From Bacteroidota bacterium (GTDB lineage: Bacteria; Bacteroidota; Bacteroidia; UKL13-3): 5,754 bases of DNA. The stretch covers positions 1 through 5,754 of the forward strand of contig CANFSD010000113.1 of assembly GCA_947449515.1 (NCBI GenBank). Direction: 5' to 3'. This document shows, in pieces, positions 1-5,519 of the stretch. Each line of letters opens with the position of its first letter. Position 1 is the stretch's first letter. The notes under the pieces are model-generated. The model searched no databases and was not told the origin of the DNA. It saw nothing but the letters and a program-made list of their open reading frames with translations. The translations under genes and the position numbers were made by a program.

Positions 1-1
1 A

Positions 2-301
2 AAACAATTAATGGCCCGTGGTGTAGAATTCTTAAAAGTACCTTCAAGCTATTACGATGATTTATTAGACCGCGTGGGTCCAATTGAAGAAGACCTTGAG
101 CCTTTAAAGGAATTGGGTATTTTGGTAGACCGTGACGACCAAGGATATTTATTGCAATTGTTTACAAAACCTGTGGAAGACCGTCCAACTATGTTCTACG
201 AAATTATCCAACGTAAAGGTGCTAAGTCTTTTGGCAAAGGAAATTTCAAAGCTTTGTTTGAAGCCATTGAGCGCGAACAAGAAACTCGTGGAAATTTATA
301 A
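2..301 (+). CDS. hppD: 4-hydroxyphenylpyruvate dioxygenase, C-terminal part (5' end outside window)
   Basis: This is the last 99 codons of an open frame that enters from the left edge; base 1 belongs to the preceding codon. The enzyme is the soluble Fe(II) dioxygenase that turns 4-hydroxyphenylpyruvate into homogentisate in tyrosine breakdown. The visible part is the end of the second vicinal-oxygen-chelate domain. It contains ARGVEFLKVP, the LLQLFTKPV strand, and FYEIIQRKG, whose Glu (codon 200-202) corresponds to the third iron ligand of the family. SFGKGNFKALFEAIE follows, the C-terminal helix whose Phe residues line the active site. The two His ligands would lie upstream of the window. 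The ATG at 11 is an internal Met, not the start, because the frame is open before it and the N-terminal two thirds of the family are missing. The gene ends normally with TAA and runs straight into a terminator. Family assignment is firm; the full length cannot be seen. Confidence 0.94.
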   Translation, partial: KQLMARGVEFLKVPSSYYDDLLDRVGPIEEDLEPLKELGILVDRDDQGYLLQLFTKPVEDRPTMFYEIIQRKGAKSFGKGNFKALFEAIEREQETRGNL

Positions 302-315
302 TTAATTAAAAAACT

Positions 316-345
316 AAAACACGCTTTCCTTTGAAAGCGTGTTTT
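316..345 (+). terminator. Intrinsic terminator of hppD
   Basis: A perfect 13-bp hairpin: left arm 316-328 (AAAACACGCTTTC), 4-nt loop 329-332, right arm 333-345. Six T residues run over 342-347. It begins 14 nt after the hppD stop codon and fits a Rho-independent terminator. The left arm starts with four A, so it could also work weakly on the minus strand, but no minus-strand gene ends here. Confidence 0.9.
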
Positions 346-358
346 TTATTAACCTAAA

Positions 359-646
359 ATGTCGAACCAAAAACTCATCAAACAATTTAAAGCCATTGGC
401 ACCGCCGAAGGAATTTCTTTTTTAGTATTGGTATTAGTTGCCATGCCCATTAAATATTTATTAGGCATGCCCCTATTTGTAAAATACTTTGGTTGGGCGC
501 ACGGCGTACTTTTTATCAGCTACCTAATTTGGTTAATACGTATCAAAGAAGAATTAAATTGGGGCATGAAAGACTTTATAATTGGAGTCATTGCAGCACT
601 CCTGCCCTTCGGACCATTTATCTTTAACAAAAAATTACACGCATAA
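359..646 (+). CDS. DUF3817-family small integral membrane protein
   Basis: A 95-residue protein of unknown function that matches the DUF3817 (TIGR03954-type) membrane family by eye. About three hydrophobic segments are visible, near residues 15-35, 45-61 and 72-89, so it sits in the inner membrane. The family-like signatures are AEGISFL (16-22), AMPIKY (28-33), GWAHG (45-49) and PFGPF (83-87). Glu17 and His48 are the conserved-looking polar residues inside or near the membrane. Its length is normal for a stand-alone member. The start at 359 is the first ATG of the frame and puts the AEG motif at the expected distance from the N-terminus. No Shine-Dalgarno sequence precedes it, only an A/T-rich stretch. 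It is co-directional with hppD but lies behind that gene's terminator, so it is probably a separate transcription unit or depends on read-through. No catalytic role can be inferred. Confidence 0.88.
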   Translation: MSNQKLIKQFKAIGTAEGISFLVLVLVAMPIKYLLGMPLFVKYFGWAHGVLFISYLIWLIRIKEELNWGMKDFIIGVIAALLPFGPFIFNKKLHA

Positions 647-651
647 AATCA

Positions 652-685
652 TAAAAAAAGCCAATCAATTGATTGGCTTTTTTTA
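652..685. terminator. Bidirectional terminator between the DUF3817 gene and ccmF
   Basis: A perfect 15-bp inverted repeat: 652-666 against 671-685, with loop AATT. The core is GCCAATC/GATTGGC, flanked by seven A (653-659) on the left and seven T (678-684) on the right. Each strand therefore has a G/C-containing hairpin followed by a U run. It begins 6 nt after the stop codon at 646 and ends 3 nt before the ccmF stop at 689-691, so it can end transcription from both convergent units. Confidence 0.92.
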
Positions 686-688
686 TAT

Positions 689-3079
689 TTAAATCCCTTT
701 TTCTTGCAATCGTTTGATGATGCTTAAGAAGAAACCAACTATCATAATAATGGTTCCAGCCCATACAAAATTGATCATTGGAAACTCAATAGCCTTCATA
801 ATAATGAAATCGCCAGAGGTATCTTTCTCGTAAGAAATAATATTAATTTTCTTTGAATTGGTAACGCCAGCAAACCTAAATTTCAATTTTGCTTCATCAA
901 CCATAGCCTCATAACTAGAGGCTGCATTGTTTTGAACTCCATACATTGGCATGGCATCATAAACCTTATCTAGGGTGTGTACTTTCAATTCAGCTCCTAA
1001 TAAGATTTGAAAATTCTTCTCGTCTATATTTTCCGCGTCGGTATTGGTATTAATTCCTGTTAAAACTGCATAACCATTATTGGTATAAATAGTATCACCA
1101 GGTGCTACTTCATGAAACTTCTCATTGATCCATTTTGCACCAGATTTTTGCGAAGGAACTGAACTTACATAAGTAAATACATCATGCCCCCAGTAATGCT
1201 TGGTATCTGGGTTCGCCACTAAACCAAACTTAGGATTAATTTGTCCGTTAGGGTATAAATTAAATTCATAATCTACCTCCCCTTGCGCATTCAACTTCTT
1301 GTAGTTTACTTGGTAATAAGTATTCACCCAATTTTGAGAATCCTTCACATAGGTAATAATATAATCACCCATTTTATTTGGCTTTCCGCGCTCCAAATAA
1401 ATATTCTCTACATTTTCTTTATTGTTAAAATCAGGGTTAATGGCTTGGCCACTTTCGTTCAATGAAATAACCTGCTTATTGGCTGATGAAACCAAAACAC
1501 CAATTAACAATAACCCAAAACCTATATGTGCAACGCTGGCTCCAGCCAATTTTATTTTGCCTCTTAAAAACGGAACCAATAAAATACTATTGGTAATGAT
1601 GCCAAAAACACCCGCAAATAACAAACCGAGGTAGAAATAATTTTCAAGTTTAAATACGAAAAATAAGGCAATCGTTAACACCAATGAAATAAGGGCGTAA
1701 ATCCCCATTTTCTTCAAGGCATCTTTACTGTTCTTTTTGTATTTTAATAATTGTGCAACTGCCGTTAGCACGCCAATAATAATGGCCATTGGCATCTGCC
1801 ATTTGTTGTAATGCGCAATTACATCTGCAGGTGGAGCTAAGTTGGCAGAAAATATTTTATTAAAAACAGGAATACTGGTGGTAAGCGTAACTTGAAACGA
1901 AGAAATTACCAAAACCAAACTTCCAATAAACATCCAAAACTCACGGGTATAAATATCTTCATCCTTTGCAGAGCGCGGCATTTCTTTCCAACGCACCACA
2001 ATTAAAAGAATAGAGAGAACCACAAATAATAACAAGAAAACAAGTAATTGACCACTCATTCCTAAATCGGTAAAGGAATGTACAGATGAGTTTCCTAATA
2101 TCCCAGAACGGGTTAAGAAGGTAGCATACAATACGGTTAAAAATGTTGTGATAATTAATACAACTGCAACAATATATGAATTGCCGGTAGCCCTATGGAT
2201 AAGCATCACATGGATACCTGCAATTAAGATAAGCCATGGAACCAAAGAAGCATTTTCAACTGGATCCCAAGCCCAATAACCGCCAAAACTTAAACTTTCA
2301 TAAGCCCAAAATCCACCCATAACAATTCCTGCACCCAATACCATGGCACTAACTAAGGCCCATGGCAAGGCTGGTTTTAACCATTTAGAATAATCGCGAC
2401 GCCATAAGGCAGCAATCGCATAAGCAAATGGAACAACCGTTGTAGCAAAGCCAAAAAACAAGGTAGGAGGATGAATAACCATCCAATAATTTTGCAACAA
2501 AGGGTTCAAACCATTTCCATCTTTTACTTTACTCAGGTAATCTGGCATTTTAAAGATAGGAGCATTGGCCATTACATTTCTTAGCAATTCAAACGGACTT
2601 GACCCCAATTTATAAGAGATAATTTTAACGCCAAGTAACATACTTGTTAAGGCTACTTGAGATAACATTACAACTGCCATCACAGGATTTAACCAGTCTT
2701 TGGCGGTTCGAACCAAAATTTGCCCGATAAACATTTGCCAGAAAATCCAAAGAAGGAAACTTCCCTCTTGACCTTCCCAAAAACATGAAATCATAAAGTG
2801 TACAGGTAAATCGGTACTACTGTGTTGCCATGCATAATGGTATTCAAAATAATGGCTGTATATGATTTTAAATAAAGAAGCAACAATGGTTAATACCGCT
2901 AAACTATGCAAGTGAAAAGCATATTTAGCAAGTATTGCCCAACTTTTATCCAATGGGTTGCGTTCGGCATAAACGTAACTAAGGCAGGCTAAAATGGATG
3001 CAATAAAAGATACAACCACCGCAGAATGTCCTAAGTTTCCCCAGAAAAGGTGTTCACCAATAAATGTAACAGAATTCAT
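689..3079 (-). CDS. ccmF: Cytochrome c maturation protein CcmF (heme lyase subunit)
   Basis: A 796-residue polytopic inner-membrane protein that transfers heme from holo-CcmE to the CXXCH motif of apocytochrome c. The Cytochrom_C_asm (CcsA/CcmF) core contains the WWD-type motif FGGYWAWD (265-272), followed by PVENASLVPW. The histidines expected of CcmF are present: His203 in MVIHPP and His334 in SSVHSF (periplasmic ligands of the WWD heme), and His290 and His518 (AHIG) for the transmembrane heme b. Their roles are taken from proteobacterial CcmF. Many hydrophobic spans cover residues 15-530 and a last one lies at about 768-787. A hydrophilic region of about 230 residues (535-765) sits between them, so the protein is much longer than the roughly 650-residue E. 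coli form. The first Trp of WWD is Phe265. The start ATG has no Shine-Dalgarno sequence; the leader contains an (AAT)n run. It is the last gene of the ccmCDEF block, 33 nt after ccmE. Confidence 0.95.
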   Translation of the reverse strand: MNSVTFIGEHLFWGNLGHSAVVVSFIASILACLSYVYAERNPLDKSWAILAKYAFHLHSLAVLTIVASLFKIIYSHYFEYHYAWQHSSTDLPVHFMISCFWEGQEGSFLLWIFWQMFIGQILVRTAKDWLNPVMAVVMLSQVALTSMLLGVKIISYKLGSSPFELLRNVMANAPIFKMPDYLSKVKDGNGLNPLLQNYWMVIHPPTLFFGFATTVVPFAYAIAALWRRDYSKWLKPALPWALVSAMVLGAGIVMGGFWAYESLSFGGYWAWDPVENASLVPWLILIAGIHVMLIHRATGNSYIVAVVLIITTFLTVLYATFLTRSGILGNSSVHSFTDLGMSGQLLVFLLLFVVLSILLIVVRWKEMPRSAKDEDIYTREFWMFIGSLVLVISSFQVTLTTSIPVFNKIFSANLAPPADVIAHYNKWQMPMAIIIGVLTAVAQLLKYKKNSKDALKKMGIYALISLVLTIALFFVFKLENYFYLGLLFAGVFGIITNSILLVPFLRGKIKLAGASVAHIGFGLLLIGVLVSSANKQVISLNESGQAINPDFNNKENVENIYLERGKPNKMGDYIITYVKDSQNWVNTYYQVNYKKLNAQGEVDYEFNLYPNGQINPKFGLVANPDTKHYWGHDVFTYVSSVPSQKSGAKWINEKFHEVAPGDTIYTNNGYAVLTGINTNTDAENIDEKNFQILLGAELKVHTLDKVYDAMPMYGVQNNAASSYEAMVDEAKLKFRFAGVTNSKKINIISYEKDTSGDFIIMKAIEFPMINFVWAGTIIMIVGFFLSIIKRLQEKGI

Positions 3080-3112
3080 GTATTATTATTATTTGTTTTA
3101 GGCTAGTTAAAA

Positions 3113-3496
3113 TTAAGCCTTCACCTGGTTATCGGTGTACTTACTTGGGCATTTCAATAAAATCTTTGAGGCTTCAAAATGATCGCCTTCCATACTTCCA
3201 ACAATCACAATTTTCTCAGATCTGTCAAAATCGGTTGGCTCCGGATTGTGGTATACCACTTTGCTTTCATTTCCTTTTTCATCTACCATATAAAATGAAA
3301 AGAAATTGGCATCTTGTTTTGGATCATAAAATTTAGCCTTGCCACGGTTTAAGGTTCCTACCACATGGTATTCTTTTCCGGGATGGGCATTGGCAACACC
3401 AAAATCTTCATAGGTACTGGCATCACCATACATACTTACAATGGCTCCTATAGCAATGGCAATAATGGCCAATGCAATGATACTTGTCTTTTTCAT
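3113..3496 (-). CDS. ccmE: Cytochrome c maturation heme chaperone CcmE, CxxxY variant
   Basis: A 127-residue periplasmic heme chaperone anchored by one N-terminal membrane segment (about residues 5-22). It takes heme from CcmC and hands it to CcmF. The rest is a small beta-rich (OB-fold) domain. Family-like patches are VVGTLNRG (45-52), FSFYMVDEKG (66-75), VVYHNPEPTDF (80-90) and IVIVGSMEGDHFEASKILLK (96-115). Where E. coli CcmE has the heme-binding His-x-x-x-Tyr, this protein reads Cys116-Pro-Ser-Lys-Tyr120 (codons 3151-3137). It therefore belongs to the Cys-type CcmE group known from archaea and Desulfovibrio. The tail after Tyr120 is only seven residues. Its ATG shares one base with the ccmD stop (TAATG), and an AGGAGG lies 10 nt upstream, inside the ccmD 3' end, which suggests translational coupling. 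The length is close to that of other short CcmE proteins. Confidence 0.94.
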   Translation of the reverse strand: MKKTSIIALAIIAIAIGAIVSMYGDASTYEDFGVANAHPGKEYHVVGTLNRGKAKFYDPKQDANFFSFYMVDEKGNESKVVYHNPEPTDFDRSEKIVIVGSMEGDHFEASKILLKCPSKYTDNQVKA

Positions 3497-3669
3497 TAAT
3501 TTTTCTCCTCCTGTTTTTTCAATTTCAAATCAATTGAAATAAGGTAAGCGGCAATGCCTACAAACAAAATTGCAATCACACCTATAACCACCATATACTT
3601 ATCAGTACCCTCTGCAGTAGGCATTTGGCTACTATGTTGTTGAACCTGATTTAAAATAAAATGTTTCAT
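3496..3669 (-). CDS. ccmD: CcmD-like small membrane protein
   Basis: A 57-residue protein lying between ccmC and ccmE, where CcmD is found in System I operons. CcmD is a small membrane protein that holds CcmC and CcmE together and helps release holo-CcmE from CcmC. The sequence shows a short polar N-terminus, one hydrophobic span (MVVIGVIAILFVGIAAYLI, residues 26-44 of the short form), then a charged tail (DLKLKKQEEKN). This matches CcmD in layout; CcmD sequences are too variable for a firm motif match. I place the start at 3669, one base after the ccmC stop (TAA-T-ATG). An upstream in-frame ATG at 3699 would add ten Lys/Asn-rich residues and overlap ccmC by 29 nt. The stop overlaps the ccmE start by one base. 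The call rests on position, size and topology. Confidence 0.75.
   Translation of the reverse strand: MKHFILNQVQQHSSQMPTAEGTDKYMVVIGVIAILFVGIAAYLISIDLKLKKQEEKN
3507..3512 (-). promoter_or_regulatory. Shine-Dalgarno sequence of ccmE
   Basis: The minus strand reads AGGAGG here, 10 nt before the ccmE ATG at 3496. It is the only perfect Shine-Dalgarno match seen before a start in this window; the other genes have A/T-rich leaders. It overlaps the codons for the Gln-Glu-Glu tail of the ccmD-like protein, so the match could partly be a by-product of coding. Confidence 0.5.
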
Positions 3670-3670
3670 A

Positions 3671-4339
3671 TTATTCTTCTTGTGCTTTTTTAAATTCAAT
3701 TTTCTTTAACCTGGTTTGTAAATCGGCCAACCAGAAACCAATAAATATCCAACCTAAAACAGCTGGGTAAAATACCAAACGTAACCTGCTGTCTAAATCA
3801 TAAGAATTAAACCCAGGGTTTCCACCGTTGCCAGGATGCAATGAGGCTGTTAAACGTGGCAATACAAAAATCAATACCACAAAAACAGGTAAGGTAAATA
3901 AATTATAAACGGCAGATATTCGTGCTTTTTTCTCTTCGTCTTCAATAGAACTTCTTAAAACAAAATAGGCCGCATACATTAACATACCTATTGCCGCACT
4001 GTTCAATTTTGGATCATTGGTCCAATAGGCACCCCAGGTGTTTTTTGCCCAAATCATTCCTGTTAATAGTCCCATGCAACCATACAACATCCCAATTTTG
4101 GCATAGGATTCAGAGTAAATATCCTGAACCAAATCCTTTTTCATTAAAAACCTTAAGCCATAAACTGCAGAAGCTACCAATAAACTCAACATGCCAAACC
4201 ACATAGGCACATGGTAATATAAATTACGAATACTTTGCGCTAAAATTGGCAATTGGGGAACAGGCAACAACAAACCGCCCACCAAGGCATATAAAACAAG
4301 CACCACGCCTGCATATTTCCACCATTTGATACTTTTCAT
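3671..4339 (-). CDS. ccmC: Heme exporter / CcmE heme-loading protein CcmC (CcsA-like)
   Basis: A 222-residue inner-membrane protein of the Cytochrom_C_asm family that presents heme at the periplasmic face and attaches it to CcmE. About six hydrophobic spans are visible: near residues 9-27, 44-65, 80-97, 113-128, 142-160 and 188-206. The two histidines expected to ligate heme are His43 in YYHVPMW and His168 in ASLHPG. Between them is the WWD-type loop, here WGAYWTND (102-109) followed by PKLNSA. The last Trp of the usual WGxxWxWD is Asn108, while Trp102, Trp106 and Asp109 are kept. The length is slightly below the E. coli protein (about 245). The start at 4339 gives a normal short N-terminus before the first span. 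It is the first gene of the ccmCDEF block. ccmA and ccmB, often upstream of it, are not there. Some annotations would call it CcsA, but its size and neighbours point to CcmC. Confidence 0.94.
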   Translation of the reverse strand: MKSIKWWKYAGVVLVLYALVGGLLLPVPQLPILAQSIRNLYYHVPMWFGMLSLLVASAVYGLRFLMKKDLVQDIYSESYAKIGMLYGCMGLLTGMIWAKNTWGAYWTNDPKLNSAAIGMLMYAAYFVLRSSIEDEEKKARISAVYNLFTLPVFVVLIFVLPRLTASLHPGNGGNPGFNSYDLDSRLRLVFYPAVLGWIFIGFWLADLQTRLKKIEFKKAQEE

Positions 4340-4378
4340 AGACTATTTAATCCCTCAGGCTATTATTTTTTACAACAG

Positions 4379-4386
4379 CGAAAGTA
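4379..4386 (-). promoter_or_regulatory. Possible -7 promoter element for the ccmCDEF operon
   Basis: The minus strand reads TACTTTCG followed by C, one mismatch from the Bacteroidota -7 consensus TAnnTTTG. It lies 39 nt upstream of the ccmC ATG, which would give a leader of about 30 nt. No clear TTG -33 element sits at the usual 17-23 nt spacing, so support is limited to the -7 match and position. Confidence 0.35.
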
Positions 4387-4644
4387 GGCATATTCTATAA
4401 ATGATGCGCATTGATTTTTGTTAGGTTTAGTCAAATTCCCCTATTTTCAAACCTATACATTTGACAATAAATAAGGTTCAAAAAAGCCCCCTAATTCAAT
4501 TTACCTAAAATGACAGAAACCTGAATTAATTAACAAAGCCACAATACGCCTGAAACCCTTATAAATCCTAGAAAAACCAAATAAAACTATTAATAATCAC
4601 AAATTTGACCTAAATTTAATGCAGATAAATTCACTCAATTTATA

Positions 4645-4652
4645 AATCTTTG
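4645..4652 (+). promoter_or_regulatory. Possible -7 promoter element for the 4697 gene
   Basis: AATCTTTG followed by C, one mismatch from TAnnTTTG, within TATAAATCTTTGCGG. It lies 44 nt upstream of the ATG at 4697. No TTG is found at the usual -33 spacing; the nearest TTTG (4604-4607) is 37 nt away, which is too far. A second weak match, CAAATTTG at 4600-4607, is possible. Confidence 0.3.
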
Positions 4653-4696
4653 CGGTGAAATTATACTGCCCAAATGGCACTTAATGAATAAATAAT

Positions 4697-5440
4697 ATGA
4701 AATACACCATTACTACATTGCTCTTATGCATTTTAACATTGGTGGTTCCTGCCCAAAATAGGGCAACACAAAGACCCGCAGGAACTCCAGTAGCAGCTAA
4801 ACCAAGAGCACCACTGCCTTATGTAATTAAGAAAGATTACGACAGCAGCATGACCAAATTAAACAACCAAATCAGAAACCTTCAAGGCTCTATTAGCCAA
4901 GTAAAAGGTTCTATCAATGGTAAAGATGCAGAAATCTCAACCCTACGCGACCAAATGAAATCAGTAGAAGAGGTTTTGAATTCAACCAACTTTAAAATTG
5001 CTACTACTTCAGATTCTTTGAGCAAAACACAATTGTCAATGGAAGAAATCCAAAAAGGCAACGAATCTAAATTTGAAGAGCAAAACCAAAGAATAGCAAA
5101 AGCAGAAAGCACCATTCAACTATTTTGGGCATTAATCCTATTGGCAATTGCAGCGGCAGTTGTAGTTTGGTTCCTACTTTCTAAACAAATCAAGAATTTA
5201 GAAAACAAATTAAAAATGAGCGTAGCCGATAACAATATGTACAAGCAAGAGCTCAGAGATGATTTAAATAATAAGTCGAACCAACTTGAAGTAATGGTTA
5301 GAAACGAAGGAAAAAGCAGCCAACACTTTGCTGAACGTCTTTCAAATGCTAACAAAGAAGAAATTACCAGTGTTAAGTCTAGCATTCAAATTATCTCTTC
5401 TGAAATCAATGAGATAAATACCAAGTTAAATTCTAAATAG
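4697..5440 (+). CDS. Uncharacterised single-span membrane protein with two coiled-coil domains
   Basis: A 247-residue protein that I do not recognise. It starts with a signal peptide (Lys2, hydrophobic 5-17, likely cut after Ala19 in VVPA-Q). A basic Pro/Ala-rich linker follows (21-46). Residues about 48-140 are rich in Gln, Ser, Glu and Lys with regular hydrophobic spacing, as in a coiled coil. One strong membrane span covers 142-161 (LFWALILLAIAAAVVVWFLL). A second helical, probably coiled-coil, region runs from 163 to the end. With a cleaved signal, the first coil should be periplasmic and the second cytoplasmic. The mature protein has no Cys. The layout recalls chemoreceptor-like or scaffold proteins, but no signalling, enzymatic or binding motif is visible. 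The start is the first ATG of the frame with a plausible signal peptide; the leader is A/T-rich without a Shine-Dalgarno sequence. It is monocistronic, with a terminator 23 nt after the stop. It is clearly a real gene; its function is unknown. Confidence 0.85.
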   Translation: MKYTITTLLLCILTLVVPAQNRATQRPAGTPVAAKPRAPLPYVIKKDYDSSMTKLNNQIRNLQGSISQVKGSINGKDAEISTLRDQMKSVEEVLNSTNFKIATTSDSLSKTQLSMEEIQKGNESKFEEQNQRIAKAESTIQLFWALILLAIAAAVVVWFLLSKQIKNLENKLKMSVADNNMYKQELRDDLNNKSNQLEVMVRNEGKSSQHFAERLSNANKEEITSVKSSIQIISSEINEINTKLNSK

Positions 5441-5463
5441 AATTTAGCAAACCCTATTCAAGC

Positions 5464-5498
5464 AAAAGCCCCATACATCAATGATGTATGGGGCTTTT
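5464..5498. terminator. Bidirectional terminator between the 4697 gene and rplT
   Basis: A perfect 16-bp hairpin: 5464-5479 against 5483-5498, loop AAT. The core AGCCCCATACATC pairs with GATGTATGGGGCT, flanked by AAAA on the left and TTTTT (5495-5499) on the right. It lies 23 nt after the stop at 5440 and 21 nt before the rplT stop at 5520-5522 on the opposite strand. It is well placed to end both convergent transcripts, with the longer U run on the plus strand. Confidence 0.9.
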
Positions 5499-5519
5499 TA
5501 GTCGTAATTAAAGTCTAAA

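Larger units (their letters stand above)
4340..4696. other. Divergent intergenic region upstream of ccmC and the 4697 gene
   Basis: A 357-bp AT-rich stretch with no convincing gene, between two divergently transcribed units. It must hold the promoters for both. The nearest matches to the Bacteroidota -7 element (TAnnTTTG) lie at 4379-4386 on the minus strand and 4645-4652 on the plus strand, annotated separately. A 7-bp inverted repeat (TAGGTTT at 4422-4428, AAACCTA at 4449-4455, 20-nt spacer) and the palindrome ATGCGCAT (4404-4411) are present, but they are short enough to be chance. The middle part (about 4460-4600) shows no RNA gene, recognisable riboswitch or tandem repeat. Confidence 0.6.

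Noticed and set aside
1283..1634. Two overlapping plus-strand reading frames (60 and 70 codons) inside ccmF
   Set aside because: They lie antisense to the conserved CcmF coding sequence, show no family resemblance and have no start signals.
3145..3336. Plus-strand frame of 63 codons opposite ccmE
   Set aside because: It is antisense to conserved ccmE codons, including the CxxxY motif; the composition looks like a shadow frame.
3670..3699. Longer ccmD start at 3699 (67 residues)
   Set aside because: It adds a Lys/Asn-rich stretch overlapping ccmC by 29 nt. The Met at 3669, one base after the ccmC stop, gives a tighter operon junction and a more CcmD-like N-terminus.
3991..4206. Plus-strand frame of 71 codons opposite ccmC
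   Set aside because: It is antisense to the conserved WWD region of CcmC, with no protein-like features.
4422..4455. Inverted repeat TAGGTTT/AAACCTA in the intergenic region as an operator or hairpin
   Set aside because: Seven base pairs with a 20-nt spacer in AT-rich DNA is within chance expectation; it has no U run and no second copy.
4674..4691. Five-codon reading frame (ATG GCA CTT AAT GAA TAA) before the 4697 gene, possible leader peptide
   Set aside because: It is too short, has no regulatory codon run and no attenuator-like hairpin between it and the gene.
4727..4729. Cys11 of the 4697 product as a lipoprotein attachment site
   Set aside because: It lies in the middle of the hydrophobic segment after Leu-Leu-Leu, without a proper lipobox, and the hydrophobic core continues past it.
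4882..5385. Two minus-strand frames (77 and 89 codons) opposite the coiled-coil gene
   Set aside because: Their Ser/Leu-rich translations are what the complement of a Lys/Glu/Asn-rich coiled-coil gene gives; the plus-strand protein has a signal peptide and terminator and is the better model.
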